A DNA stretch of 64,000 nt from JALZHR01 sp036388475 (GTDB taxonomy: Bacteria > Acidobacteriota > Blastocatellia > Pyrinomonadales > Pyrinomonadaceae), in assembly GCA_036388475.1 (NCBI GenBank), contig DASVRT010000021.1, positions 1-64,000 on the forward strand, read 5' to 3'. Positions within the stretch are counted from its first letter, which is position 1. Each line of letters begins with the position of its first letter. This document shows positions 39,660-48,989 of this stretch, piece by piece. The position numbers and the translations under genes were made by a program. The notes beneath the pieces were generated by a model. It had not been told where the DNA came from and did no database searches. It worked only from the letters and a program-made list of their open reading frames with translations.

Positions 39660-40166
39660 ATGAAAAAAAGAAACATTCCCCAAAACAAAAAAACTGCGCG
39701 TGTGCCGCGCCGCGAGGGCGACCCGATTCCGTGGCGGTATTGTTTTCTAACTTTAATCTGCGGCGTGATTCTGGTCGGCGGATTTTTTCTCGCCGCGCGC
39801 CAGCATTTTTCGGCAATCGATTACGGCATTAAAAACGCCAGACTGCGCCAGCAGAAGGAAAATCTCGAAGCCGAGCGGCAGCGTTTCAAGCTTCAGAGAG
39901 AAGTCACGCTCTCGCCCGCCGAAATCAAAAAAGCGGCGCGGAAAATCGGTTTTCGAGAGATGACGGCGAGCAATATAGACATTTCCAACCGGAAACCGGC
40001 GGACAAACCGAAACCGGAAGCTTCAAGCCGGACGCAGAACGAAAACGCGAATAAAGAAATCGCCAAAACCGAAAAAAAAGAAGAAAAGAAAATAGCGAAA
40101 ACAACAAAAGAAGAAACGAAAAAAACGGAAACGAAAACAGACCGGAAAAAAGAATCAGCCCGATAG
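39660..40166 (+). CDS. ftsL: Cell division protein FtsL-like
   Basis: In this 168-residue protein, a basic N-terminus is followed by a membrane segment at about 24-44 (CFLTLICGVILVGGFFLAA). A short coiled coil comes next (YGIKNARLRQQKENLEAERQRFKLQREVTLSPAEIKKAARKIGF), the FtsL hallmark. Residues about 105-168 are an almost pure Lys/Glu/Thr tail, longer than in typical FtsL. Position between rsmH and ftsI and the topology support the call; sequence similarity in this family is always low. Confidence 0.8.
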   Translation: MKKRNIPQNKKTARVPRREGDPIPWRYCFLTLICGVILVGGFFLAARQHFSAIDYGIKNARLRQQKENLEAERQRFKLQREVTLSPAEIKKAARKIGFREMTASNIDISNRKPADKPKPEASSRTQNENANKEIAKTEKKEEKKIAKTTKEETKKTETKTDRKKESAR

Positions 40167-40191
40167 ATTTTAGAAATAGATTTTAGGAAAT

Positions 40192-42342
40192 ATGCCGAAA
40201 CGTCCGACAGTCAAAAAGAAAAAAAATCCGGCGCAAACCGCATTTACACGGTTTTTGTTTATCGTGGCGATTTTTGCCGTCTGGATTGGCATTATCGGCG
40301 TGCGCCTCGTGCATTTGCAGGTGACGCAGCACGTCTGGCTGAAAGAAAAAGCGCTGGATTTGCGCCGCGTCGAAAAGAAAAGCAAGATGCTGCGCGGCGC
40401 GATTTACGACCGCTCGGAGCGCGCGCTGGCGATGAGCGTTAAAGTTAAATCCTTATTCGCCGACCCGCGCGAAATCGAAGACGTCGAAGCGACGGCGAAA
40501 GCGATTGCCGGCGCATTAAAGATTAAGCCGAACGACATTCTGAAAGATTTAAAAGAAGCGAAACAAAGCGGCAAAAGATTCGTCTGGCTCGCGCGAAAAA
40601 TCGATGAAGCGGCGGCGCAGAAATTAAACGAAACACTGAAAACAGAAAATTTAAAGAAAGCGGACGAGCCGAAATTCGCCGGTCTGCACTGGCGCGAAGA
40701 ACAAAAACGACAATATCCGCAGAGCACTCTGGCGGCGCACATCGTCGGTTTCAGCAACTCGGACGACGTCGGGCAAGCTGGCATCGAGCAATCGCAGGAA
40801 TTAGCCCTGCGCGGCGCGGTCATCAAAAAATGGCAGGACCGCGACCGCCTGGGCAGAGTTTACGACGAATCGGAAAACGAAGAACGCGAGCCGCCGAAAG
40901 ACGTTTATCTGACGATTTCAAACTCGATTCAATACAAGGTCGAACAGGCTCTGAAATCGGGCGTCGAGGCGGCGCGGGCGAAATCCGGAACGGCAATCGT
41001 TTTAGACCCGAAAACCGGCGAAGTGCTGGCGATGGCAAATTACCCGACGTTTGACCCGAACAAATTCAACGAAGCCGCGCCCGACGCGATTACCAATAAA
41101 GCGGTGCAGAATCTCTATTCGCCCGGCTCGGTTTTCAAACTCATCACATACGGCGGCGCGCTCGAAGAAAAACTTATCGCGCCCGACAAAATGTTCGACT
41201 GCGGCGGCGGCGTCATCAAGGTCGGCGGGCGCGAATTTGCCGATAAACACTGTCAAAATTCAATTTCTTACACGGAAGCCCTCGCCGTTTCCAGCAACAT
41301 CGGCGCGATTAAAACCGGACAGATGCTCGGCAAGCAGAATTTCTACAATTACGCGCGCCAGTTCGGTTTCGGCGAAGCGACCGGAATCGAGCTTCCGGCG
41401 GAAGCGAAGGGACAAATCCGCTCGCCCGAAAGCTGGTTCGGCGACTCTCTGGCTTCGATGTCCATCGGCTACGAAATCAACGTCACGGCTTTGCAAACGG
41501 CGGCGGCTTTTGCGACTATAGCCAATGACGGTGTACGAGTAAAACCACACATCATAAAAGAAATTCGAAGCAGCAGTAGTAGTGACGAGAAAAATATTCA
41601 GACAGCGGAAGTCGAGCGAGTGCCGGTTGTCAACGCCGAAACTGCGCGCGCCTTAAGGCGGATGCTGCGCGAGGTCGTTTTAAGCGGAACGGGCAAACGC
41701 GCGCGCTTGAACGGCTATACGTCTGCCGGAAAAACGGGAACGGCGTGGAAATACGACGCGAAGCTGAAAAGGGTGAGCGGCAGCAAATACGTTTCCTCGT
41801 TTGTCGGTTTTGCGCCTGCCGATAATCCGTCGGTCGTGATTGCCGTCGTTTTGGACGAGCCGCAGGGCGGAGCGCGCGACGGCGGGCAGGTTTCCGCGCC
41901 GATTTTCCGTGAAATCGCCGAAGGCGTTTTACCGGAATTGAACGTCGTGCCGGACGGCGCGATTCAGCAGGATTTGACCGCCGAAAATATTCCGGAAGAA
42001 ACGGAAATTCAGTTGCCTTCGGCGATAAATAAATCCGCCGAAAAAACGGACAAAAAGATTGACGGGAAAGGGGCTGGAAAAAATGAAAAGGGTGACAAAA
42101 CATCAGTTGAAAAGAGCGACAAAACGTCGAAAGATAAAAAAATGACGGGAGAAAAAGAAAAATTGAAAAGCCGTGAGGCGGAAACGCAGAAAAAAGAAAA
42201 GTCGAAAACAATCATTAAAAACAGAAACAGTATTTCGAACCATCGCTTTCTGAAATACAAGCTGATTTACGAAAACATTTCCTCGTCGCGCCGCAGCGCT
42301 GACGTTGAAACATTTTTTGAGAGGATAGAAGCCAAAACTTGA
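40192..42342 (+). CDS. ftsI: Peptidoglycan D,D-transpeptidase FtsI (PBP3)
   Basis: In this 716-residue protein, one N-terminal membrane helix (FLFIVAIFAVWIGIIGVRLVHLQ) precedes a dimerisation domain (KMLRGAIYDRSERALAMSV). The transpeptidase domain has the three catalytic boxes: S313-VFK, SSN (367-369) and KTGT (514-517). It crosslinks septal peptidoglycan. The C-terminus (about 605-716) is unusual: a Lys/Glu/Thr-rich run much like the FtsL tail, then KNRNSISNHRFLKYKLIYEN. No PASTA domains. The stop overlaps the murF start by 4 bp. Confidence 0.95.
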   Translation: MPKRPTVKKKKNPAQTAFTRFLFIVAIFAVWIGIIGVRLVHLQVTQHVWLKEKALDLRRVEKKSKMLRGAIYDRSERALAMSVKVKSLFADPREIEDVEATAKAIAGALKIKPNDILKDLKEAKQSGKRFVWLARKIDEAAAQKLNETLKTENLKKADEPKFAGLHWREEQKRQYPQSTLAAHIVGFSNSDDVGQAGIEQSQELALRGAVIKKWQDRDRLGRVYDESENEEREPPKDVYLTISNSIQYKVEQALKSGVEAARAKSGTAIVLDPKTGEVLAMANYPTFDPNKFNEAAPDAITNKAVQNLYSPGSVFKLITYGGALEEKLIAPDKMFDCGGGVIKVGGREFADKHCQNSISYTEALAVSSNIGAIKTGQMLGKQNFYNYARQFGFGEATGIELPAEAKGQIRSPESWFGDSLASMSIGYEINVTALQTAAAFATIANDGVRVKPHIIKEIRSSSSSDEKNIQTAEVERVPVVNAETARALRRMLREVVLSGTGKRARLNGYTSAGKTGTAWKYDAKLKRVSGSKYVSSFVGFAPADNPSVVIAVVLDEPQGGARDGGQVSAPIFREIAEGVLPELNVVPDGAIQQDLTAENIPEETEIQLPSAINKSAEKTDKKIDGKGAGKNEKGDKTSVEKSDKTSKDKKMTGEKEKLKSREAETQKKEKSKTIIKNRNSISNHRFLKYKLIYENISSSRRSADVETFFERIEAKT

Positions 42343-43790
42343 AACTGGAAACAGCCGCAAAATATATGGACGCCGAGGCTTCCGACACAAATCCCGCCCT
42401 GCTTCAAACCGAGTTCAGAACGGCAGTGATTGACTCGCGCGAGGTGCAGGCGGGCGACCTGTTTTTTGCGCTTTCGCAGCCGGATTATAAAAACAACTGT
42501 TTCAACGACGAGTTTGCCGATTCGCACAAATATATTCCGTCGGCGTTTGAAAAAGGCGCAATTGCCTGCGTCGCGCGTCCCGACCGTTTTGAAGAACACC
42601 GAAGCTCGCTGGAGCAATTTAAGGACAGGCTTTTACTGGTTGACGACGCGATTTTCGCTTTGCAGATGCTGGCGAAAGGCGTCTACGAAGAATGGAACAA
42701 GCCGGTTGTCGCCGTCACGGGAAGCGCCGGCAAAACGACGGCGAAAACCTTGATTACGGAAGTTTTATCGGCGCGGCACAAGGTTTTGACGAACATTAAA
42801 AACTATAACAACGGGCTCGGACATCCGTTGACGGTTTTGCGTCTGCTCACTGAGCCGGATTACGAGGTCGCCGTTCTGGAAATGGGAATGTCCACGCCGT
42901 TGAATGAAATCGCGCGTTTGTGCCGCATCACGCCGCCCGATGTCGCGGTCGAATTAAACGTTCTGCCGGTTCACGTCGAACACCTCGGCTCGATTGAAAA
43001 CGTGGCGAAAGCCAAAGCCGAGCTGGTCGAAGGAATGAAAACAGGCGGCACAGCCGTTTTAAACGCCGACGATTTTCGCGTTCTGGCGATGCGCGATTTG
43101 TCGAAAGGCGAAACGGTTACTTACGGAATCGAAGCGCCAGCCGACGTGATGGCGAAAAATATTCGCTTTGACCATTTCGGCGAAACCGTTTTCACGTTGC
43201 AGACGCGGGATGCGGCGGCGGAAGTTTTGTTTCCGCTCAACGGCAGACACAACATTTCGAACGCGCTCGCGGCGGCGGCGGTCGGGTTTTCGTTTGGGAT
43301 GTCGGCGCAGGAAATCGCCGCCGCGCTGCACACGGCTGCGCCGCCGCCGCAACGCGGAGAAATTCTACGGTTTCAAGCCGGATTTACGGTCGTTAACGAT
43401 TCCTACAATTCAAATCCCGACGCGCTGCTCTCGATGGTGCAAACTCTCGTTGACGGCGGCGCGTCGGCAAAACGCAAAATCGTCGTCGCCGGAGAAATGC
43501 GCGAACTGGGCGAAAATTCGGCGCAGATTCATCGTGAAACGGGAAATCGAATTGCGGAAATCGGTATCGACAAGCTTTTCGGCGTCGAAGGTTTTGCCGA
43601 AAATCTGCTGGAAGGCGCGCGGGCGGCAGGTTTAAGCGACGTCGAATTTTACGAAAATTCGCAGATAGCCGGTGAAAAGTTCGTCGATGAAATTCAGCCG
43701 GGCGATTTGGTTTTAATCAAAGGTTCGCGCGGTGTGCGGACCGAGAAGGTGGTCGAGAAGTTGTTGGAAAAATTTGAATTGGAGAAATGA
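42339..43790 (+). CDS. murF: UDP-MurNAc-tripeptide--D-Ala-D-Ala ligase MurF
   Basis: This 483-residue protein begins at a TTG that overlaps the ftsI stop; the ATG at 42366 is an alternative. The N-domain has TDSREVQAGDLFFAL-type sequence (here VIDSREVQAGDLFFAL). The ATP loop is VAVTGSAGKTTAKT. NYNNGLGHPLTVLRL and EMGMSTPLNEIARLCRI are MurF hallmarks, and the C-domain has NDSYNSNPDALLSMV and AGEMRELGENS. It adds D-Ala-D-Ala to the UDP-precursor in the cytoplasm. Confidence 0.96.
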   Translation: MKLETAAKYMDAEASDTNPALLQTEFRTAVIDSREVQAGDLFFALSQPDYKNNCFNDEFADSHKYIPSAFEKGAIACVARPDRFEEHRSSLEQFKDRLLLVDDAIFALQMLAKGVYEEWNKPVVAVTGSAGKTTAKTLITEVLSARHKVLTNIKNYNNGLGHPLTVLRLLTEPDYEVAVLEMGMSTPLNEIARLCRITPPDVAVELNVLPVHVEHLGSIENVAKAKAELVEGMKTGGTAVLNADDFRVLAMRDLSKGETVTYGIEAPADVMAKNIRFDHFGETVFTLQTRDAAAEVLFPLNGRHNISNALAAAAVGFSFGMSAQEIAAALHTAAPPPQRGEILRFQAGFTVVNDSYNSNPDALLSMVQTLVDGGASAKRKIVVAGEMRELGENSAQIHRETGNRIAEIGIDKLFGVEGFAENLLEGARAAGLSDVEFYENSQIAGEKFVDEIQPGDLVLIKGSRGVRTEKVVEKLLEKFELEK

Positions 43791-43833
43791 AAACGCGGCA
43801 TGCGGAAAGGTGATAAAGCGTCGACAAAGCGCC

Positions 43834-43861
43834 AATCGCAAATCCAAAATCGCAAATCCAA
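43834..43861. repeat. Heptad run ahead of mraY
   Basis: AATCGCA, AATCCAA, AATCGCA and AATCCAA run in phase at 43834-43861, a 14-bp unit repeated twice, ending 3 bp before the mraY ATG. The rest of the 74-bp gap is not clearly periodic. Confidence 0.8.
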
Positions 43862-43864
43862 ACG

Positions 43865-44992
43865 ATGCTTTATTACCTTTTGTATAAGCTGATTCATCTC
43901 GGTCAATGCGCTAACGGCTGCGATTCGTATTTTTTCAAGGTTCTGAACGTCGTGCAGTACGTTACGTTCCGGACGGGAATGGTGACTATCACCGCTCTGC
44001 TGATTTCGCTGCTGCTCGGCAACAAAGTTATTAAAAAACTCGAATCGCTGAAATTCGGTCAGGAAATCCGCGAAGAAGGTCCGCAAGGTCATCACAAGAA
44101 AAAAGGCACGCCGACCATGGGCGGCATTTTGATAATCGGCTCGGTCATCATTTCGACGCTGCTCTGGGCGCGGCTCGACAGTCTTTACCTGTGGATTGCG
44201 CTGGTGGCGACAACTCTTTTTGCGGCGGTCGGCTTTGCCGACGATTACATCAAGATTGTCAAAAAACGCAGTCTCGGCTTGACCGGAAAGCAAAAGCTCG
44301 CCGGACAATTGGTGGCGGCTCTGGGCGTCTGGTTTGTTCTTTATATGTGGGGCAGCTACCCGTGGAATCTGAGCATTCCGTTTTTCAAAGCGACGGCGAT
44401 ACCGGACGGCATCACCTACATCACGCCGTGGGCTTATTTGTTTTTTATCGTTTTCGTTCTTTTCGGCTCGTCAAACGCGGTCAATTTGACGGACGGCTTG
44501 GACGGGCTGGCGACGAGCGTCACGTTTATCGCCATGTCGGCGTTAACGGGTTTGACATATCTCGCCAGCGACGCGCGCTGGGCTGAGCGGCTCGATCTGA
44601 CGCACAAGCCGGAAGCGGCGGAACTGACGATTTTTTGCGGCGCGATGGTCGGCGCTTCTCTGGGATTTCTGTGGTATAACGCGCCGAAAGCCGAAGTTTT
44701 TATGGGCGATGTCGGCAGTCTCGCCATCGGCGGCGCGCTCGGGACGGTCGCGATTTTGACGAAACAGGAATTTCTGCTCCCGTTTATCGGCGGCGTTTTT
44801 ATTCTGGAAGCGCTGTCGGTGATGATTCAGGTCGTGTCGTTTAAGCTGACCGGCAAGCGCGTTTTCAAAATGTCGCCGCTGCATCATCACTTCGAATTTA
44901 AAGGCTGGGACGAGCCGAAAATCGTTTTCCGCTTCGTCATTGCGGCGATACTTTTTGCGCTTCTGAGTTTATCGACGTTGAAATTGCGTTAG
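43865..44992 (+). CDS. mraY: Phospho-MurNAc-pentapeptide translocase MraY
   Basis: This 375-residue polytopic membrane enzyme has about ten segments. Signature stretches are GPQGHHKKKGTPTMGG, FADDYIK, NLTDGLDGLA (catalytic Asp pair region) and the His-rich loop SPLHHHFE. It transfers phospho-MurNAc-pentapeptide to undecaprenyl phosphate, making lipid I. The start MLYYLLYKLI is usual for the family. Confidence 0.97.
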   Translation: MLYYLLYKLIHLGQCANGCDSYFFKVLNVVQYVTFRTGMVTITALLISLLLGNKVIKKLESLKFGQEIREEGPQGHHKKKGTPTMGGILIIGSVIISTLLWARLDSLYLWIALVATTLFAAVGFADDYIKIVKKRSLGLTGKQKLAGQLVAALGVWFVLYMWGSYPWNLSIPFFKATAIPDGITYITPWAYLFFIVFVLFGSSNAVNLTDGLDGLATSVTFIAMSALTGLTYLASDARWAERLDLTHKPEAAELTIFCGAMVGASLGFLWYNAPKAEVFMGDVGSLAIGGALGTVAILTKQEFLLPFIGGVFILEALSVMIQVVSFKLTGKRVFKMSPLHHHFEFKGWDEPKIVFRFVIAAILFALLSLSTLKLR

Positions 44993-45006
44993 AGAAAATT
45001 TTATCG

Positions 45007-45080
45007 GGATGGACAGGAATATTTTAATAAGCCGGCAACGTGATTGAATTTTAAAAACCGATTATCAATGGTTTTATCCT
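45007..45080. repeat. GGATGGAC-type interspersed repeat, copy 1
   Basis: GGATGGACAGGAATATTTTA, a short gap, then TGATTGAATTTTAAA match in order the element at 47737-47838. A matching TTTATCCTG stretch follows at 45073. It lies between mraY and murD and accounts for part of the spurious 30-codon extension of the murD frame. Confidence 0.5.
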
Positions 45081-45133
45081 GTAAATTTCGTTCATCAATT
45101 CGCGCAGCCTATTTTGAATTTTTGTTTAGAAAA

Positions 45134-46519
45134 GTGGAGCTTCAAGGAAAAAAAACTTTGGTTCTCGGCGCGGGAAAATCCGGCATCGCTTCCGCCAAAT
45201 TTCTGGCGGCGCGCGGCGCGGTCGTCGCTCTGCACGATAGAAAGCCGGTGGCGGAATGGACGGAAGAAGCGCGTTCTTTGAAGGAGCAAAAAGTCGGTTT
45301 AATCGACGGCAATCTTCCGTCGTGGCTTTTAGACCAGATTGATTTGGTCGTCATCAGTCCGGGCATTCCGACGAAAACCGTGCCGGCGCGTTACGTCGAG
45401 CGCAAAGACGGCGAAGTTATCGGCGAAGTCGAGCTGGCGTATAGATTTTTGAAAGGTCGCATAGTCGGAATTACGGGTTCAAACGGCAAAACGACGACGA
45501 CCACTTTAATCGGCGAATTATTGAAAAACGCCGGAATTCCGACGCAAATCGGCGGAAATATCGGGACGCCGCTTTTGAATTTGACCGAAGCGGCGACGGA
45601 CGAAACCTGGTCGGTCGTCGAGCTTTCGAGCTTTCAGCTTGAAACCATCAAAGATTTTCGCCCGAATGTTGCCGTAGCGACCAACGTCACGCCGAATCAT
45701 ATGGACAGATACGATTTTTTTACCGATTACGCGGCGGCGAAACATCGTCTGTTTATGAATCAGACGGCGGAAGATTTGGCGATTTTAAACGCCGACGACG
45801 AAGTGACGGCGAGTTGGGCGAGCGGTTTAAAGGCGAATGTCGTTTTGTTTTCCGTGAAAAAAGAACTGGAAGAAGGCTTATTTCTGCGCGGGCGCGATTT
45901 GGTTTGCCGCGCAAACGGCAAGGAAAAAATTCTGACGACGCGCGACGAGATTTTTCTGCGCGGTCTGCACAATGTCGAAAATGTTCTGGCGGGTTTGGCG
46001 GCGGGTCTGGCTTGCGGCGCGGCGCCGGATGCGATGCGCGAAACCGTCAGAACTTTTAAAGGCGTCGAGCATCGCATCGAATTTGTCGCCGCGGTCAAAG
46101 GCGTGAAATTTTACAACGACTCGAAAGCGACGAGCGTGGACGCGACTTTAAAAGCGCTCGAAGCGTTTTCCGAAGAAGCCGGAAAGACGATTTTAATTCT
46201 CGGCGGGCGCGGAAAAAACGCGCCGTATGCGCCGCTGAAAGATTTGATTGAAACGAAGGTCGGAAAACTGGTTTTAATCGGCGAAGACGCCGACAACATC
46301 GAATCGCAATTGAAAAATTACGCTGAAATCGTCCGCGCCGGTTCGATGGCGGACGCGGTCGAAAAAAGTTTTCAGTCTGCCGAAAAGGGCGACAATGTTT
46401 TGCTCGCGCCCGCGTGTGCGAGCTTCGATATGTTCAAGAGTTTTGAGCAAAGAGGGGAAGTTTTTAAGCAGGAAGTTTTGAATTTACAAACGACGAAAAA
46501 GCTGACTGCTGAAAGCTGA
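45134..46519 (+). CDS. murD: UDP-MurNAc-L-alanine--D-glutamate ligase MurD
   Basis: Start set at the GTG at 45134 (VELQGKKTLVLGAGKSGIASAKFLA), the normal MurD opening; the 30 codons before it do not resemble the family. The product has 461 residues. The ATP loop is VGITGSNGKTTTTTLIGEL. VELSSFQLETI and the C-domain NDSKATSVDATLKAL with ILGGRGKNAPYAPL are diagnostic. It adds D-Glu to UDP-MurNAc-L-Ala. The last codons (KLTAES, stop) fall inside a heptad repeat. Confidence 0.96.
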   Translation: MELQGKKTLVLGAGKSGIASAKFLAARGAVVALHDRKPVAEWTEEARSLKEQKVGLIDGNLPSWLLDQIDLVVISPGIPTKTVPARYVERKDGEVIGEVELAYRFLKGRIVGITGSNGKTTTTTLIGELLKNAGIPTQIGGNIGTPLLNLTEAATDETWSVVELSSFQLETIKDFRPNVAVATNVTPNHMDRYDFFTDYAAAKHRLFMNQTAEDLAILNADDEVTASWASGLKANVVLFSVKKELEEGLFLRGRDLVCRANGKEKILTTRDEIFLRGLHNVENVLAGLAAGLACGAAPDAMRETVRTFKGVEHRIEFVAAVKGVKFYNDSKATSVDATLKALEAFSEEAGKTILILGGRGKNAPYAPLKDLIETKVGKLVLIGEDADNIESQLKNYAEIVRAGSMADAVEKSFQSAEKGDNVLLAPACASFDMFKSFEQRGEVFKQEVLNLQTTKKLTAES

Positions 46520-46532
46520 TTGCTAAAAGCTT
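46498..46532. repeat. Heptad run across the murD stop
   Basis: AAAGCTG, ACTGCTG, AAAGCTG, ATTGCTA and AAAGCTT run in phase at 46498-46532. The third unit contains the murD TGA. The run ends 4 bp before the ftsW ATG, so it covers the whole spacer. Confidence 0.85.
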
Positions 46533-46536
46533 AATT

Positions 46537-47727
46537 ATGGCAAAAAAACTCCGCATAGATTGGTTTTTATTCGCGATTGCCGCGACGCTCGCGCTGTTTG
46601 GCGCGGTGATGGTCTATTCGGCGTCGGCGATGATTTCCCTGCGCGAAACCCAGAACAACCCGGAAGGCGCGAGCCAGTATTTGTATTTTTACAAGCAAAT
46701 CGTTTTTACGGCAGCCGGTCTGCTGGTGATGTATCTGGCGACGAAATTCAATTATCGCTGGCTGCAAAACGAGATGGTCGTTTACGGGCTTTTAATTTTG
46801 ACGGCTGTTTTATTAATCGCGGTTTTCGCTTTTCCGCCGATTAACGGCGCGCGGCGGTGGATTCGCGTTCCCGGAATGTCGTTTCAGCCGTCCGAGCTGG
46901 CGAAAATCACCCTGCCGGTTTTTCTCGCTTATTTCTTAACGAAAAACGAGAAAAACGTCGGCAGCCTGCGCGAGACGGCTTTATGGTGCGTCGCGGTTTT
47001 CGGCATTTTGAGCGCATTGATTTTGTTTGAGCCTGATTTGGGAACGGTTATCGTGCTGGCGGCGATTTTCGTGGCGGTTTATTTCGCGGCGGGCGCGCGG
47101 CTTTTGCATATTGTTGCTTTAGGCGCGGGCTGCGTTTCGATTTTCGCTCTCGCCCTGATTACTTCGCCGTATCGACGCGAAAGGGTTTTGGCTTTTCTGA
47201 ATCCGTGGGAAAACTCCGACGGCGCGGCTTATCAGGTCATCCAGGGACTTTACGCCATCGGCTCGGGCGGAATTTTCGGCGAAGGCTTTGCCAAAGGCGA
47301 GCAGAAGCTTTTTTATCTGCCGTACCCGCATTCGGATTTTATTTTCGCCGTCGTCGGCGAGGAACTCGGTTTAATCGGAACGCTGGCGGTCGTGCTGGCT
47401 TTCGGGCTTCTTTTGTGGCGCGGCACGCGCGCGGCACTGCTCGCGCCGGAGAGATTCGGAATGCTGCTCGGCATCGGCATTATTACGGGAATTATCGTGC
47501 AGGCGCTTTTTAATATCAGCGTCGTGATTTCGATTGTGCCGGCGAAAGGAATTCCGCTGCCGTTTATTTCCTACGGCGGAACTTCGATTGTGACGACGCT
47601 TTTCGCCGTCGGGCTTTTATTGAATCTGTCGCAGCACGCGGGCTTTGTCTCGATGGAGAAAAACGAGCCGGAAGCGCCGAAACCGAAGAAACGACAAAAA
47701 GTTTCGAGAACGAGAGCGACTGTTTGA
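46537..47727 (+). CDS. ftsW: Lipid II polymerase/cell division protein FtsW
   Basis: This 396-residue SEDS-family membrane protein has about ten segments. Key stretches are GARRWIRVPGMSFQPSELAKI, DLGTVIVLAAIF (catalytic Asp of SEDS glycosyltransferases), YPHSDFIFAVVGEELGLIG and LPFISYGGTSI. It polymerises lipid II at the septum together with FtsI. Its place between murD and murG, in the division cluster, favours FtsW over RodA. Confidence 0.95.
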   Translation: MAKKLRIDWFLFAIAATLALFGAVMVYSASAMISLRETQNNPEGASQYLYFYKQIVFTAAGLLVMYLATKFNYRWLQNEMVVYGLLILTAVLLIAVFAFPPINGARRWIRVPGMSFQPSELAKITLPVFLAYFLTKNEKNVGSLRETALWCVAVFGILSALILFEPDLGTVIVLAAIFVAVYFAAGARLLHIVALGAGCVSIFALALITSPYRRERVLAFLNPWENSDGAAYQVIQGLYAIGSGGIFGEGFAKGEQKLFYLPYPHSDFIFAVVGEELGLIGTLAVVLAFGLLLWRGTRAALLAPERFGMLLGIGIITGIIVQALFNISVVISIVPAKGIPLPFISYGGTSIVTTLFAVGLLLNLSQHAGFVSMEKNEPEAPKPKKRQKVSRTRATV

Positions 47728-47736
47728 TAAAGAGGA

Positions 47737-47838
47737 ATTCAAACAGGATGGACGGGATTAATTTAGTTGTTTATCAGCCTGATTGAAATTTAAATTCTGA
47801 ATTTATGAACAATTTCATCCGGTCCGTCCTGTTTGAAT
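47737..47838. repeat. GGATGGAC-type inverted repeat, copy 2
   Basis: ATTCAAACAGGATGGAC at 47737-47753 pairs with its complement ending at 47838, with one mismatch in 17. The inner part (GGATTAATTTA, then TGATTGAAATTTAAA) matches the element at 45007. It fills the gap between ftsW and murG. Confidence 0.65.
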
Positions 47839-47844
47839 AAATGT

Positions 47845-48924
47845 ATGAAGGTTCTAATCGCTGCCGGCGGAACGGGCGGGCATATTTATCCGGGCATCGC
47901 CGTCGCCAAAGAGATTCTGCGGCGCAACGCTGAAGCGTCCGTTAAATTTGTCGGAACGGCGCGCGGGCTGGAAACGAAACTCGTTCCCGACAACGGTTTC
48001 GAGCTTTTGACAATCGACAGCGCCGGGCTGAAAAACGTCGGTTTCGCGGGAAAAATCAAAGGCTTGATGATTTTGCCGAAAAGTATTTTGGAGGCGCGGC
48101 GTTTGATAAAAAATTTCAAGCCCGAAGTGGTGGTCGGCGCGGGCGGTTATGTTTCGGGACCTGTTCTTTTGATGGCGAGCTTGATGCGCGTTCCGACGCT
48201 GGTGATGGATTCAAACGCGCTGCCCGGTTTTACGAATCGCAGGCTCGCGCCGTTTGTGACGAAAGCCGCTCTGACGTTTGAGGAAGCCGTTCCGTTTTTC
48301 GGCAAAAAAGGAATCGTGACCGGAAATCCGGTGCGGCGAGAGTTTTTTGACATTCCGCCCAAAGGCAGGAACAGCGAGAAATTTTCGCTTTTGATTTTCG
48401 GCGGCTCGCAGGGCGCGCGGGCGATTAACAACGCGCTGGTCGAGGCTTTAACGCATTTGCAGGCTTATAAAAACAAGCTGCAAATCACGCATCAGACGGG
48501 CGAAGCCGATTTTGAAAAGATAAAACTGGGCTACGCGGACGCCGATTGGCGCGAAGCGGAAGTTTCGGCATACATCAAAAATATGCCCGAACATTTTGAA
48601 AAAAACGATTTGATAATCTGTCGGGCGGGCGCCACGAGCTGCGCCGAATTGGCGGCGGCGGGCAAAGCGTCGATTATGATTCCGCTGCCGACCGCCGCCG
48701 ACGACCATCAACGCAAAAACGCCGAAGCGCTGGAAAAAGCCGGTGCGGCGCGAATGATTTTACAGAAGGATTTAACGGGCGCTGGTTTGGCAAAACAGAT
48801 TATCGAATTAATTGATTCGCCCGCGCGCATTACGGAAATGGAAGCTTCCGCAAAAAAATTAGCGAAACGGGACGCGGCGGAAGTGACAGCGGATTTAATA
48901 GAGGAGTTAGCAAGGAGAAATTGA
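47845..48924 (+). CDS. murG: UDP-GlcNAc transferase to lipid I, MurG
   Basis: Start at the ATG at 47845 (MKVLIAAGGTGGHIYPGIAVA); TTG 47833 and ATG 47841 (other frame) are less fitting. The product has 359 residues. GGTGGHIYP is the glycine-rich donor loop, GGYVSGPVLL the acceptor side, FGGSQGARAIN the second G-loop and CRAGATSCAELAAAGKASIMIPLP the UDP-GlcNAc pocket. It makes lipid II on the inner face of the membrane. Its stop codon is the first base of the following heptad array. Confidence 0.96.
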   Translation: MKVLIAAGGTGGHIYPGIAVAKEILRRNAEASVKFVGTARGLETKLVPDNGFELLTIDSAGLKNVGFAGKIKGLMILPKSILEARRLIKNFKPEVVVGAGGYVSGPVLLMASLMRVPTLVMDSNALPGFTNRRLAPFVTKAALTFEEAVPFFGKKGIVTGNPVRREFFDIPPKGRNSEKFSLLIFGGSQGARAINNALVEALTHLQAYKNKLQITHQTGEADFEKIKLGYADADWREAEVSAYIKNMPEHFEKNDLIICRAGATSCAELAAAGKASIMIPLPTAADDHQRKNAEALEKAGAARMILQKDLTGAGLAKQIIELIDSPARITEMEASAKKLAKRDAAEVTADLIEELARRN

Positions 48925-48986
48925 TTACAGATTGGAGATTTTAGATTTCAAAAAATCTAAAATCCAGAATCTAAAATCCAAATCAA
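48924..48986. repeat. Heptad array filling the murG-murC gap
   Basis: Nine units run without a slip from the last base of the murG stop to 3 bp before the murC ATG. They begin ATTACAG, ATTGGAG, ATTTTAG and end AAAATCC, AGAATCT, AAAATCC, AAATCAA. The halves are complementary (ATTTTAG with CTAAAAT). There is no other sequence in the gap. Confidence 0.9.
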
Positions 48987-48989
48987 AGA

